Below, in pieces: positions 39,045 to 47,830 of a DNA stretch of 64,000 bases. The position numbers and the translations under genes were made by a program. Position 1 is the first letter of the stretch, and each line of letters begins with the position of its first letter. The DNA comes from Burkholderia savannae (lineage in GTDB: Bacteria > Pseudomonadota > Gammaproteobacteria > Burkholderiales > Burkholderiaceae): positions 1,612,001-1,676,000 of the forward strand of contig NZ_CP013417.1 in assembly GCF_001524445.2 (NCBI RefSeq), read 5' to 3'. Under the pieces are notes generated by a model that did no database searches, was not told where the DNA came from, and saw only the letters and a program-made list of their open reading frames with translations.

Positions 39045-41129
39045 ATGGCAGTGGACTACACGACTCGCGACGGCGTCGCCGTCATCACGCTCAACAATCC
39101 GCCCGTCAACGGCCTCGGCCTGTCGACGCGGCTCGGCGTCATGGCAGGGCTCGAGCGCGCGCAGCGCGACCCGTCCGTTGCGGCGATCGTGCTCACGGGC
39201 GCGGGCCGCGCGTTTTCGGGCGGCGCGGACATCACCGAATTCAACACGCCGAAGGCGCTGCAGGAGCCGACGCTGCACACCGTGATCGACGCCGTCGAGG
39301 CGAGCGGCAAGCCCGTCGTCGTCGCGATTCACAGCGTCGCGATGGGCGGCGGCCTCGAGCTCGCGCTCGGCGCGCATTACCGCGTCGCGTCGCCCGGCGC
39401 GCAGATCGCGCTGCCCGAAGTGAAGCTCGGCATCCTGCCGGGTGCGGGCGGCACGCAGCGCCTGCCGCGCGCGGTCGGTCTCGAGACCGCGCTGAACATG
39501 ATCGTCTCCGGCGCGCCCGTGCCGTCCGAGCAGCTCGCGAAGAGCGGCCTGTTCGACGCGCTCGTCGAAGGCGATCTGCTCGACTCGGCCGTCGCGTTCG
39601 CGCGCAAGGCGGGTGCTGCAGGCGGCCCGCACCCGCGCGTGCGCGACCGCGAGATCGTTCACGAAAACGCGGCGGGCTTCATCCAGTTCGCGCGCAACAG
39701 CGTGAAGGCGGTGGCGCAGCATTATCCGGCGCCGCACAAGTGCGTCGACGCGATCGAGGCGGGCGTGCTGCAAGGCTTCGACAAGGGGCTCGCGTTCGAG
39801 CGCGATTGCTTCATTGCGCTCGTGCAGACGCCCGAGAGCCGCGCGCTGCGCCATGCGTTCTTCGGCGAGCGCGCGGCGAGCAAGATTCCCGACGTGCCGG
39901 CCGACACGCCCGTGCGCGAGATCAAATCGGTCGCGGTGATCGGCGCGGGCACGATGGGCGGCGGGATCACGATGAACTTCATCAACACGGGCCTGCCCGT
40001 CACGCTGCTCGAGACGAAGCAGGACGCGCTCGATCGCGGGCTGGCCACGATCCGCAAGAACTACGACGCGCAGGTGAAGAAGGGCAAGCTCACGCAGGAA
40101 AAGCTCGACGCGCGGATGGCGCTCGTCAGGCCGACCCTGTCGTACGACGATCTGAAGGACGCCGATCTCGTGATCGAGGCGGTGTTCGAGGAGCTCGGCG
40201 TGAAGGAGCAGGTGTTCGCGCGGCTCGACGCAGTCGCGAAGCCGGGCGCGATCCTCGCATCGAACACGTCGACGCTCGACGTGAACAAGATCGCCGCATT
40301 CACGAAGCGCCCGCAGGACGTCGTCGGCATGCACTTCTTCAGCCCGGCGAACGTGATGAAGCTGCTCGAAGTCGTGCGCGGCGAGAAGACCGCGAAGGAC
40401 GTGCTCGCGACCGTGATGCAGCTCGCGAAGAAGATCCGCAAGACGGCGGTCGTGTCCGGCGTGTGCGACGGCTTCATCGGCAACCGGATGATCGAGCAGT
40501 ACATCCGCCAGGCGCTCTTCATGCTCGAGGAAGGCGCGCTGCCCGCGCAAGTCGATCGCGCGATCGAGAAGTTCGGCTTCGCGATGGGGCCGTTCCGGAT
40601 GAGCGACCTGGCCGGCAACGACATCGGCTGGGCGATTCGCAAGCGCCGCTACGTCGAGCAGCCGGATCTGCACTACTCGAAGATCGCCGATCGCCTCTGC
40701 GAGCAGGGCCGCTTCGGCCAGAAGACGGGCGCGGGCTGGTACGACTACGTGCCGGGCGAGCGCAACGCGAAGCCGTCGAAGCTCGTCGACGAGATGGTCG
40801 TCGCGTATTCGAAGGAGCGCGGCGTCGAGCGGCGCAAGATCGGCGACGACGAGATCGTCGAGCGGCTCGTCTACGCGCTCGTCAACGAAGGCGCGAAGAT
40901 TCTCGAGGAGAAGATCGCGTCGAAGGCGTCCGACATCGACATGGTCTACCTGACGGGCTACGGCTTCCCGCTCTGGCGCGGCGGCCCGATGCTATACGCG
41001 GACACGGTCGGCCTCTACAACGTCGAGCGCGCGATGCGCGGCTACGCGCAGCGCGCGAACGGCGACGCGTGGCAGATCGCGCCGTCGATCGCCGAGCTCG
41101 CCGCGAGCGGACGCGGTTTCAACGCGTGA
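39045..41129 (+). CDS. bifunctional enoyl-CoA hydratase / 3-hydroxyacyl-CoA dehydrogenase (FadB/FadJ-type)
   Basis: 694-residue trifunctional-type alpha chain. The N-terminal crotonase domain (about 1-190) has TGAGRAFSGGADITEFN and the oxyanion/catalytic region VAMGGGLELALGAHYRVA...PEVKLGILPGAGGTQRLPR, with the paired glutamates in place. The C-terminal dehydrogenase domain starts near 300 with VAVIGAGTMGGGITMNFINTGLPVTLLE (NAD motif), then ASNTSTLDVNKIA and HFFSPANVMKLLEVVRG containing the catalytic His; FIGNRMIEQYIRQAL begins the helical domain. GGAGGCAG precedes the ATG at 39045. It performs the middle two steps of beta-oxidation with the downstream thiolase. Confidence 0.95.
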   Translation: MAVDYTTRDGVAVITLNNPPVNGLGLSTRLGVMAGLERAQRDPSVAAIVLTGAGRAFSGGADITEFNTPKALQEPTLHTVIDAVEASGKPVVVAIHSVAMGGGLELALGAHYRVASPGAQIALPEVKLGILPGAGGTQRLPRAVGLETALNMIVSGAPVPSEQLAKSGLFDALVEGDLLDSAVAFARKAGAAGGPHPRVRDREIVHENAAGFIQFARNSVKAVAQHYPAPHKCVDAIEAGVLQGFDKGLAFERDCFIALVQTPESRALRHAFFGERAASKIPDVPADTPVREIKSVAVIGAGTMGGGITMNFINTGLPVTLLETKQDALDRGLATIRKNYDAQVKKGKLTQEKLDARMALVRPTLSYDDLKDADLVIEAVFEELGVKEQVFARLDAVAKPGAILASNTSTLDVNKIAAFTKRPQDVVGMHFFSPANVMKLLEVVRGEKTAKDVLATVMQLAKKIRKTAVVSGVCDGFIGNRMIEQYIRQALFMLEEGALPAQVDRAIEKFGFAMGPFRMSDLAGNDIGWAIRKRRYVEQPDLHYSKIADRLCEQGRFGQKTGAGWYDYVPGERNAKPSKLVDEMVVAYSKERGVERRKIGDDEIVERLVYALVNEGAKILEEKIASKASDIDMVYLTGYGFPLWRGGPMLYADTVGLYNVERAMRGYAQRANGDAWQIAPSIAELAASGRGFNA

Positions 41130-41164
41130 CGCGCGGCGGCGTCGCCCATTGACGGAGCACCACG

Positions 41165-41791
41165 ATGCAGCGCACCGACGATGTCCTACTCGTGATCGAC
41201 GTGCAGAACGACTTCATGCCGGGCGGCGCGCTCGCGGTTGCGCGCGGCGACGAAGTCGTGCCGGCGATCAACCGCCTCGCCGCGCGCTTCGATCAGGTCG
41301 TGCTGACGCAGGACTGGCATCCACGCGATCACGTGTCGTTCGCGGCGAACCATCCGGGCGTCGCGCCGTTCTCGACGATCGCGCTGCCGTACGGCGAGCA
41401 GGTGCTCTGGCCCGTGCACTGCGTGCAGGGCACGCAAGGCGCGGCGCTGCATCGCGATCTCGACATCCCGCATGCGCGGCTCGTGATCCGCAAGGGGCGC
41501 GACGCGTCCGTCGACAGCTACTCGGCGTTCGTCGAAGCCGATCGCAAGACGCCGACGGGCCTCGCCGGCTATCTGCGCGAGCTCGGCGTGAAGCGCGTGT
41601 GGTGCTGCGGACTCGCGACTGATTACTGCGTCGCGTGGTCCGCGCTCGACGCGCGCGCGGCGGGCTTCGACGCGGCGGTGATCGAGGACGCGTGCCGCGC
41701 GATCGATCTCGACGGCTCGCTCGCGCGCGCGTGGGCCTCGCTCGCCGCGGCGGGCGTCGCGCGCGTGCAGTCGGCCGACGTCAATCCGTAA
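41165..41791 (+). CDS. pncA: nicotinamidase (pyrazinamidase)
   Basis: 208-residue cysteine amidohydrolase converting nicotinamide to nicotinate for NAD salvage. Catalytic Asp in [14 protein letters not shown] near residue 11, metal-binding D-x-H-x6-H ([12 protein letters not shown] region) near 50-60, catalytic Lys in [16 protein letters not shown] near 111, and nucleophile Cys in [16 protein letters not shown] near 155. Same strand and 35 bp behind the bifunctional beta-oxidation gene, with an ACGGAG ribosome site. Its position between the hydroxyacyl-CoA dehydrogenase and thiolase genes may tie NAD supply to fatty-acid oxidation. Confidence 0.94.
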   Translation: MQRTDDVLLVIDVQNDFMPGGALAVARGDEVVPAINRLAARFDQVVLTQDWHPRDHVSFAANHPGVAPFSTIALPYGEQVLWPVHCVQGTQGAALHRDLDIPHARLVIRKGRDASVDSYSAFVEADRKTPTGLAGYLRELGVKRVWCCGLATDYCVAWSALDARAAGFDAAVIEDACRAIDLDGSLARAWASLAAAGVARVQSADVNP

Positions 41792-41864
41792 GCGCCGCTT
41801 CGCGAACGCCGCCTCGACCCATTTCATCGCATCGACACTCAGCATTCAGAATCAGGAGACTCGG

Positions 41865-43043
41865 ATGACCGAAGCCGTAATCGTATCGACCGCCCGCACC
41901 GGGCTCGCGAAATCCTGGCGCGGCGCGTTCAACATGACGCACGGCGCGACGCTCGGCGGCCACGTGGTCGCGGCCGCCGTCGAGCGGGCGAAGCTCGATC
42001 CCGCGCGCGTCGAGGACGTGCTGATCGGCTGCGCGAACCCCGAAGGCGCGACGGGCGCGAACATCGCGCGGCAGATCGCGCTGCGCGCGGGGCTGCCCGT
42101 CGGCGTGCCGGGGATGACCGTCAATCGCTTCTGCTCGTCGGGATTGCAGACGATCGCGCTCGCCGCGCAGCGCGTGATCGCGGGCGAGGGCGACGTGTTC
42201 GTCGCGGGCGGCGTCGAGTCGATCTCGTGCGTGCAGAACGAAATGAACCGGCACATGCTGCGCGAAGGCTGGCTCGACGCGCACAAGCCGGAGATCTACT
42301 GGACGATGCTGCAGACGGCCGAGAACGTCGCGAAGCGCTACGGCATCTCGAAGGAGCGCCAGGACGAGTACGGCGCGAATTCGCAGCTTCGCGCGGCGGC
42401 CGCGCAGGCGGCGGGGCGCTTCGACGCCGAGATCGTGCCGATCACCGTGCGCGCGGGCGTCGCCGACAAGGCGACGGGCCGCCTTTACACGAAGGAAGTG
42501 ACGCTCGCGGCCGACGAGGGCATCCGGGCCGATACGACGCTCGAGGGCGTCGCGAAGATTCGTCCGGCGCTGCCGGGCGGCGTGATCACCGCAGGCAACG
42601 CGAGCCAGTTCTCCGACGGCGCGGCCGCGTGCGTCGTGATGAACGCGACGCTCGCGCAGCGCGAAGGGCTCGCGCCGCTCGGCATCTTCCGCGGCTTCGC
42701 GGTTGCCGGCTGCGAGCCCGACGAGATGGGCATCGGGCCCGTCTACGCGGTGCCGAAGCTCTTGAAGCAGGCGGGGCTCAAGGTGTCCGACATCGATCTG
42801 TGGGAGCTGAACGAGGCGTTCGCGGTGCAGGTGCTCTATTGCCGCGACACGCTCGGGATTCCCGACGATCGCCTGAACGTGAACGGCGGCGCGATCGCGG
42901 TGGGCCATCCGTACGGCGTGTCGGGCGCGCGGCTCACGGGCCATGCGCTGATCGAAGGCAAGCGGCGCGGCGCGAAGTACGTCGTCGTGACGATGTGCAT
43001 CGGCGGCGGGCAGGGCGCGGCGGGGTTGTTCGAAGTGGTCTGA
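41865..43043 (+). CDS. acetyl-CoA C-acyltransferase (thiolase, FadA/FadI-type)
   Basis: 392-residue thiolase that cleaves 3-ketoacyl-CoA. The acyl-binding cysteine is in [19 protein letters not shown] near residue 90; the C-terminal motifs [23 protein letters not shown] (His, about 350) and [13 protein letters not shown] (second Cys, about 380) are complete. CAGGAGACTCGG precedes the ATG. It completes the plus-strand ligase-hydratase/dehydrogenase-thiolase group; an acyl-CoA dehydrogenase gene is not in this window. The SSGLQT wording and the degradative-thiolase length favour catabolism over biosynthesis. Confidence 0.95.
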   Translation: MTEAVIVSTARTGLAKSWRGAFNMTHGATLGGHVVAAAVERAKLDPARVEDVLIGCANPEGATGANIARQIALRAGLPVGVPGMTVNRFCSSGLQTIALAAQRVIAGEGDVFVAGGVESISCVQNEMNRHMLREGWLDAHKPEIYWTMLQTAENVAKRYGISKERQDEYGANSQLRAAAAQAAGRFDAEIVPITVRAGVADKATGRLYTKEVTLAADEGIRADTTLEGVAKIRPALPGGVITAGNASQFSDGAAACVVMNATLAQREGLAPLGIFRGFAVAGCEPDEMGIGPVYAVPKLLKQAGLKVSDIDLWELNEAFAVQVLYCRDTLGIPDDRLNVNGGAIAVGHPYGVSGARLTGHALIEGKRRGAKYVVVTMCIGGGQGAAGLFEVV

Positions 43044-43563
43044 CGGCGGCGCGCGGGCCGAGGGCGATCCGTTCGACGGCATTGCCGGTTCGAACGAGCG
43101 CGGCGGGTTTCTGCCGTCGCTCGCGCATTTCGCCGCTGCGTTGAAGAAGCGGCGGGCGCTCGGCATCGAACGGAGCCCGCCGATGCACGGTCCGGCGATC
43201 GAAGCGCGCATGCCGGACCGGAGCGCATCGAGCGCTTGATCGCGTATTGCGGCCGAGACGGGCGGGGCGGGGGCGGGCCGAACGCGCGCGCAGCGGCGGA
43301 TGTCGCGCAGGCGTTGCATCGCGCGATGCGGCGCGGGCATCGCGCATGGCGGCCCCGGTCTCGCCGGCGGGCGTTCGAGCACGCGGGCGCGCGGCGGTTC
43401 GTTGCACATCGAGCCGAACGCGCGCCGTGTCATCTTTTTCATCCTGCGACGCATGCGGCGCGCTCGATCGGTTGGCCCGCGTGACGGGGCCGCCGGTTGG
43501 CCCGCGCGATGCGCCGTCGCTCGGCTCGGCGCGCCGATCAGTCGGATTTCGGCGGCCTTTCCA
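43044..43563. other. gene-free stretch after thiolase
   Basis: 520 bp without a supportable gene. A 13-bp direct repeat, CGGTTGGCCCGCG, occurs at 43469-43481 and 43494-43506. No terminator hairpin with T-run was found. It separates the fatty-acid genes from an orphan minus-strand gene. Confidence 0.45.
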
Positions 43564-44028
43564 CTAGTATTTCGGCGGTTTTTTCACGAGGGGCGACTGT
43601 ATGCCCGCAAGCTTGCGGTCGATCGTTCCGTCTTTGATGCCTTCCACCTGAAGCACGCGCTGCAACGGCGACGCGGGCGTGACGGGCTTCTCCTTGTTGT
43701 GCCGGGGCGCGATCCCGACCCTCTTGCCGAGATGGTAGATGCCGGAAAGCGTGCGTGCTTCCCATGCCGGGTACTTGCCGTTCGCGACCCAATCCCGCGT
43801 CAGAAAATAGTGCTCGACACAGGCCATGATCTCGTCGTCCTTGTCGACAAGATTGCCGGGCAGATTCGGCGGCGCCTGAACGCCGCCAAAGCCGGCGTTT
43901 CGCACCAAGTACAAATCGCGTGCAATCCGTTCGGACCGTTCGGTGGCGGACTTGACGCCCAAAACGGTCGAGTAGTGGCGATCCCAGCGCTCGATGAGCA
44001 TCCGGATCGTCGATTCCTTGGGGAACAC
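43564..44028 (-). CDS. hypothetical protein, unrecognised family
   Basis: I do not recognise this 154-residue protein. It begins with a GTG (44028) that has AAGGAG seven bases upstream, a strong site that supports real translation. The sequence is charged and soluble, with helices in the first half (STIRMLIERWDRHYSTVLGVKSATERSERIARDLYLV), an aromatic middle (VEHYFLTRDWVANGKYPAWEA), and a Lys/Pro-rich, basic C-terminal tail ending VKKPPKY. No signal peptide, membrane segment or cysteine pair is visible. Codon use is less GC-extreme than its neighbours. Flanked by gene-free DNA on both sides, it may be a mobile-origin orphan; no partner gene is adjacent. Confidence 0.7.
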   Translation of the reverse strand: MFPKESTIRMLIERWDRHYSTVLGVKSATERSERIARDLYLVRNAGFGGVQAPPNLPGNLVDKDDEIMACVEHYFLTRDWVANGKYPAWEARTLSGIYHLGKRVGIAPRHNKEKPVTPASPLQRVLQVEGIKDGTIDRKLAGIQSPLVKKPPKY

Positions 44029-44648
44029 TTTGCGCTCCTTGCATTCAGGTGGAGCATGTGCGGACCAACCGCGGACGTCGCATCGCTCCCGTCTCCGATG
44101 TATCCGGGCGTCATTCGAGTGTCGGGCGGCGGCGTCTTCGACAGGATTCGACGTTCCGCGGGAATCGGCATCCGGATGCCCGATCGCGCGGCGATGCGCG
44201 CAGTCGGCGTTCGACGCGGCTATCGTCAGGCAAAAAGCAGTATAGGACGAGCGACGCGATTAGCCAGCGTCCTGTCGGCCGCACGGCGGGCGGCAGCCGC
44301 CGGCGGCGATCGCGCGGCGGCGCGCCGTGGCGAACCGGACGCGGTTTCGTGCGCCGCACAAGGCGGCGTCATGCCTGCCGGGCGACGGGCGCCGGATCTG
44401 TCGCGCGTTTCGCGGCCGCCCGCGCGTCTTCGCCTCGCCGGGCTCGCGCAAGACCCATCGGAATCGATAAGTTTGGTAGGCTTGCTGTCTGTCTCGGCTC
44501 GGCGGATGTCGCCGCACTTCGGGGCGCCGTCGCCGCGAGCGCCGATTGCTCCGGCGGGCGCTGCATGCGAGCGGCTGCACGCATCGGAAGCAGGGCCGCG
44601 CGCCGGCGAGGCGGAATTGACGAACGACTGCGAAGAACCACGGACATC
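44029..44648. other. gene-free stretch
   Basis: 620 bp without a supportable gene. A TATAGG-like element occurs near 44241 and the base composition is mixed, with an AT-richer patch near 44465-44485. Nothing further is recognised. Confidence 0.4.
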
Positions 44649-44963
44649 ATGATCAGACACATCGTAAGCTGGAAACTGAAGGAATCGGCCGAAGGCGCGA
44701 CGCGCGCGCAGAACGCGCAGAAGCTCAAGGCGAAGCTCGAAGCGTGCCGCGGCATCGTGCCGGGGCTGCTGCATCTCGAAGTCGGGCTCGCGACGCCCGG
44801 CCTCGAGGCGACCTGCGACGTCGTGCTCGTGTCCGACTTCGCCGACAAGGCCGCGCTCGACGCGTACCAGGGGCATCCGGTGCACGAGGAAGTGAAGAAG
44901 TTCGTCGGCGCGGTGCGCGAGAGCCGCGAGTGCATCGACTACCTCGTCGACGAAGCGCGATGA
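44649..44963 (+). CDS. Dabb-family (stress-responsive A/B barrel) protein
   Basis: 104 residues matching the dimeric alpha/beta-barrel (Dabb) fold: MIRHIVSWKLKE first strand with the conserved His, a central helix rich in Lys/Ala (AQNAQKLKAKLEAC), LHLEVGLATPG, DVVLVSDFADKAALDAYQGHPVHEEVKKFV, which is the standard closing block. Family members are small ligand-binding or enzyme-like proteins with varied roles. Its stop codon overlaps the ATG of the next gene (ATGA), so it is translationally coupled to a PaaI-type thioesterase. Confidence 0.88.
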   Translation: MIRHIVSWKLKESAEGATRAQNAQKLKAKLEACRGIVPGLLHLEVGLATPGLEATCDVVLVSDFADKAALDAYQGHPVHEEVKKFVGAVRESRECIDYLVDEAR

Positions 44964-45442
44964 GCGCCGGCTCCGCCACGACCGGCCGCGAGCCGGCGAT
45001 CGAAAGCCCGTTCGTCGACGCGCTCGGCGTGCAGCTCGTTTGCGCGAAGGACGGCGCGAGCGAGATCGTACTGCCGCTCGCCGAGCAGCACATGAACACG
45101 TGGAACATCGCGCACGGCGGCGTCACGATGACGCTCGCCGACGTCGCGCTCGCGATGGCCGCGCGCAGCCTGACCGACGACGGCGTCGGCGTCGTCACGG
45201 TCGAGATGAAGGTGAACTTCATGCAGCCGGGGCGCGGCGAGCTGCGCGCGTACGGCCGCGTGCTGCATCGCTCGACGACGATGGCGTACTGCGAGGGCGA
45301 GGTTCGCGACAGCGCGGGCAACTTCGTCGCGAAGGCGCTGGGCACGTTCAAGTACATGAAGCGGCTCGCGGTCGGCCGCGACATCGCGCGGCAGCGCACC
45401 CGCACCGATCCGGGCGCGCATCCCGGCCCGAGCGACGCGTGA
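44960..45442 (+). CDS. PaaI-family hotdog thioesterase
   Basis: 160-residue hotdog-fold protein of the PaaI/4HBT type, hydrolysing acyl- or aryl-CoA thioesters. The HAHGG-type signature is seen as WNIAHGGVTMTLADVALAMAA at about residues 47-67, followed by VVTVEMKVNFMQPGRGELRAYGRVLHR and AYCEGEVRDSAGNFVAKALGTFKY, all family strands. Its first bases overlap the Dabb gene's stop as ATGA. The Asp in LADVA is the probable catalytic acid. The 25-residue tail is Arg/Pro-rich and probably disordered. Confidence 0.9.
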   Translation: MSAGSATTGREPAIESPFVDALGVQLVCAKDGASEIVLPLAEQHMNTWNIAHGGVTMTLADVALAMAARSLTDDGVGVVTVEMKVNFMQPGRGELRAYGRVLHRSTTMAYCEGEVRDSAGNFVAKALGTFKYMKRLAVGRDIARQRTRTDPGAHPGPSDA

Positions 45443-45655
45443 GCACGGGCGGTCAGTCGCTCGGGGGCGCCCGGCGTCCGTCTGGGGCGCTCGCGCGCCC
45501 CGGCCGCGACGCGACAGACGATGCACGGGGCGGCCCCGGCGCGACCGACGCACGATCGTGGCGCCGCTCACGCGGGCCGCGATGCGAAACGGAGGCGAAA
45601 GCGTATTCGCTGAAGCCCACACGCTGTGCGCCTCATGACACGCGGCGCAGATCGG

Positions 45656-46801
45656 TCAATCGAGACGGAACGCCCGCGCGCCGAGAAAGAGCGTCGTGGA
45701 CAGGAGCGTGACGCAGACGAATGCGCCGGCGAGAGAGAGTGCGTGCGCAAGCCCGCCGATCATGGCCGGGCCGATCAGAATGCCGGAGTAACCCAGTGTG
45801 GAGACGGCCGCGACCGCGTGCGAGTCCGGCATCGCGGATTGGTTGCCGGAGGCCGTAAACAACATCGGAGCGATATTGGCGACGCCCAGGCCGATCAACA
45901 AGAACGCCGCAGCAAGCATCCACAGGGAACTGCTGGACACCAGCAGGACGAACCCGGACGTCGCGAGCAGCGCACTGCCGATGAACACGCGTTTCGTGCC
46001 GAACAGGCCGACGACCTTGTCGCTGAAAAAACGCCCCGTGGTCATCGTGACGGCGAACAGCGTATAACCTAGCCCGGCTCGATTGACGTCGAGATCCCGC
46101 TGACTGCTCAGGAGGATGCCGCTCCAATCGAGCATTGATCCTTCCATGACGTAGGCCACGCAACAGAGAAATCCCAAGACGATCACGCTGCCGTGCGGCA
46201 GGACAAAAAAAGGGGTATCGCCGCGTTCTGCTTCGTTGGACAGACCGTTCCAAGTGGAAAGCGTCAACAGCCCGATGAACAGCAGTTCCAGCACGACGAC
46301 GAACAACGGCGTCGCACCCAACGCCAGCAGAGCGCTGACGACACCCGCGCCAACGATGCCGCCCAGGCTGAAGAGGGCATGAAAGCCGGACATGATCGGT
46401 CTTTGCACGCGTTTCTCCGTGGCGACTGCATGGATGTTGACGACGACGTCCATCGCCCCAATGCCGGCGCCGAAGAGGAACAGCACTCCCGCGAGCGGCA
46501 GTGCGGCATTTAGCGACACCAGCGCCGGCAGCGTCGCCAATACGAGCAGCACCGCGAGCGCGAAAATTCGCCTGCAGCCGTAGCGGGCCGCCAGCATGCC
46601 GGATATCGGCATCATCAGAAGCGAACCCAGGCCGAAAGCGAGTAGTACCGCTCCCATCGCGCCGTTCTCGATCTGCAGGCGCTGCTTGGTCAATGGGATC
46701 AGCGGGGCCCAGCTCGCGAGGCTGCATCCGGCGATGAAGAAGGCTTTGCGCGTGGCCGATACCGGTTCGCGCGCGGGTGCGGAAATATGCAATTCAGACA
46801 C
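45656..46801 (-). CDS. MFS transporter, YbjJ-like
   Basis: 381 residues with about 12 transmembrane segments and very short loops, resembling YbjJ-type major facilitators: FAFGLGSLLMMPISGMLAARYGCRR (motif-A-like), GAGIGAMDVVVNIHAVATEKR, FHALFSLGGIVGAG, and SLLDWSGI-like SMLDWSGILL in the second half. Its base composition is visibly lower in GC than flanking core genes. It follows the HAD phosphatase gene by 10 bp on the same strand, so the two form an operon, probably for uptake and dephosphorylation of a sugar derivative. The operon's first gene is only a stump, so expression is in doubt. Confidence 0.85.
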   Translation of the reverse strand: MSELHISAPAREPVSATRKAFFIAGCSLASWAPLIPLTKQRLQIENGAMGAVLLAFGLGSLLMMPISGMLAARYGCRRIFALAVLLVLATLPALVSLNAALPLAGVLFLFGAGIGAMDVVVNIHAVATEKRVQRPIMSGFHALFSLGGIVGAGVVSALLALGATPLFVVVLELLFIGLLTLSTWNGLSNEAERGDTPFFVLPHGSVIVLGFLCCVAYVMEGSMLDWSGILLSSQRDLDVNRAGLGYTLFAVTMTTGRFFSDKVVGLFGTKRVFIGSALLATSGFVLLVSSSSLWMLAAAFLLIGLGVANIAPMLFTASGNQSAMPDSHAVAAVSTLGYSGILIGPAMIGGLAHALSLAGAFVCVTLLSTTLFLGARAFRLD

Positions 46802-46811
46802 GATCGGTACC

Positions 46812-47480
46812 TTAAAACGCGTTGCCGGAGTGCGAGGAGGGGAGCGAATCGGACAGGCTCAGCGATTGGAAGTCTGCGATGTCGCTCAGTCGATTGATCA
46901 CCGCGGTGGCTTCGTCGTAACGCTGTTGCGCGGACAGCGCGTGCGGCCATGCGTACACTTTCGCGATGCCGGCAAGCGTGGCCGAGCGGATACCGAGGTC
47001 GGTGTCCTCGATCACGATCGCGTCGCCGGCCTGCGCCCCCAGTTGCTCGAGCATCGCCAGATAGGGGTCGGGGTGCGGTTTGGTGCGTGGCACGTCGTCG
47101 CCGGAAATCAGCTGGATCGGCGTCGCGAGGCCGAGCAGCGCGATATTGGCGAGGCACACGTCGCGTGGGGCGGTCGAAACGAAACCGAACCGGATGCGTT
47201 GCCTTTCCAGTGCCGCCGTCAGCGTCGAGACACCGGGGCGCAGGTAATGCGTACTCAGTTTCGACCGGTAGGTGTCGACGGCTCGACTCAAGATTTCTGT
47301 TCGACGGTCGGCGGGCACCTGGATGTGCTCGAGCGTTTTCTCCAGGCTCAGGCCGATGAGCTCCTGCGGGCTGAAGCGTTCTGTTTGCTCCGGCGCGAGC
47401 GCGCGCAGCACGTCGAAATGCAGTTGTTCGCTGTCGACGATCACGCCGTCGATGTCAAAGATCACAGTTGATTTGCTCAT
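46812..47480 (-). CDS. HAD-family hydrolase (beta-phosphoglucomutase-like)
   Basis: 222-residue haloacid-dehalogenase-superfamily protein, subfamily IA/beta-PGM-like. Motif I is FDIDGVIVDSE (nucleophile and acid/base Asp), motif II FVSTAPRD, motif III lysine in DVPRTKPHPDPYLAMLEQLG, and motif IV VIEDTDLGIRSATLAGI. The cap domain lies between residues about 20 and 90. It is likely a sugar-phosphate phosphatase or mutase. It sits between the 3' stump of a zinc alcohol dehydrogenase (14 bp) and the MFS gene (10 bp), pointing to a former polyol or sugar catabolic operon. Confidence 0.88.
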   Translation of the reverse strand: MSKSTVIFDIDGVIVDSEQLHFDVLRALAPEQTERFSPQELIGLSLEKTLEHIQVPADRRTEILSRAVDTYRSKLSTHYLRPGVSTLTAALERQRIRFGFVSTAPRDVCLANIALLGLATPIQLISGDDVPRTKPHPDPYLAMLEQLGAQAGDAIVIEDTDLGIRSATLAGIAKVYAWPHALSAQQRYDEATAVINRLSDIADFQSLSLSDSLPSSHSGNAF

Positions 47481-47494
47481 CGCATGTCCGTCGG

Positions 47495-47680
47495 TCAATG
47501 AATGTCGGCCAGCCGAAGCAGCACCTTGCAATTGGGCGTTTCGAGCGGCGCCATCGTTTGGTGCGCAATGTCGCATCCGACGGTGCGGAAGGCCCGCCGG
47601 TAATCGGCGAAGTCGAACACGTGGCTGACCAGACGGGCGGTCGGAATCTCGCCGTCGCGAAATTGGAACGTTTGATAGGT
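47495..47680 (-). pseudogene. 3' fragment of a zinc-dependent alcohol/polyol dehydrogenase
   Basis: About 60 codons ending at a normal stop resemble the C-terminus of medium-chain zinc dehydrogenases of the sorbitol/threonine dehydrogenase type: FRDGEIPTARLVSHVFDFADYRRAF, then APLETPNCKVLLRL. The catalytic zinc and NAD domains (about 280 residues) are absent upstream; the frame continues only into unrelated sequence. It lies 14 bp before the HAD gene on the same strand, as the first gene of that operon would, so a deletion has removed its 5' part and promoter. Confidence 0.72.
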
Positions 47681-47830
47681 ACGCCGCCCGTCTTGATCGA
47701 TCGGATTGGGCTTGGGGCGTGACATTGAGACACAGACAGGCATCGCGTGGACCGGACGTTGGCCGATGGCCGGGCACCGAGTGCCATCTGTCAGGCTGGA
47801 TCTCACCGATCATCGACAAGGAGCCGGGCG

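Noticed and set aside
44049..44650. Extended N-terminus for the Dabb protein
   Set aside because: The upstream frame is low-complexity and the Dabb domain begins exactly at the ATG at 44649.
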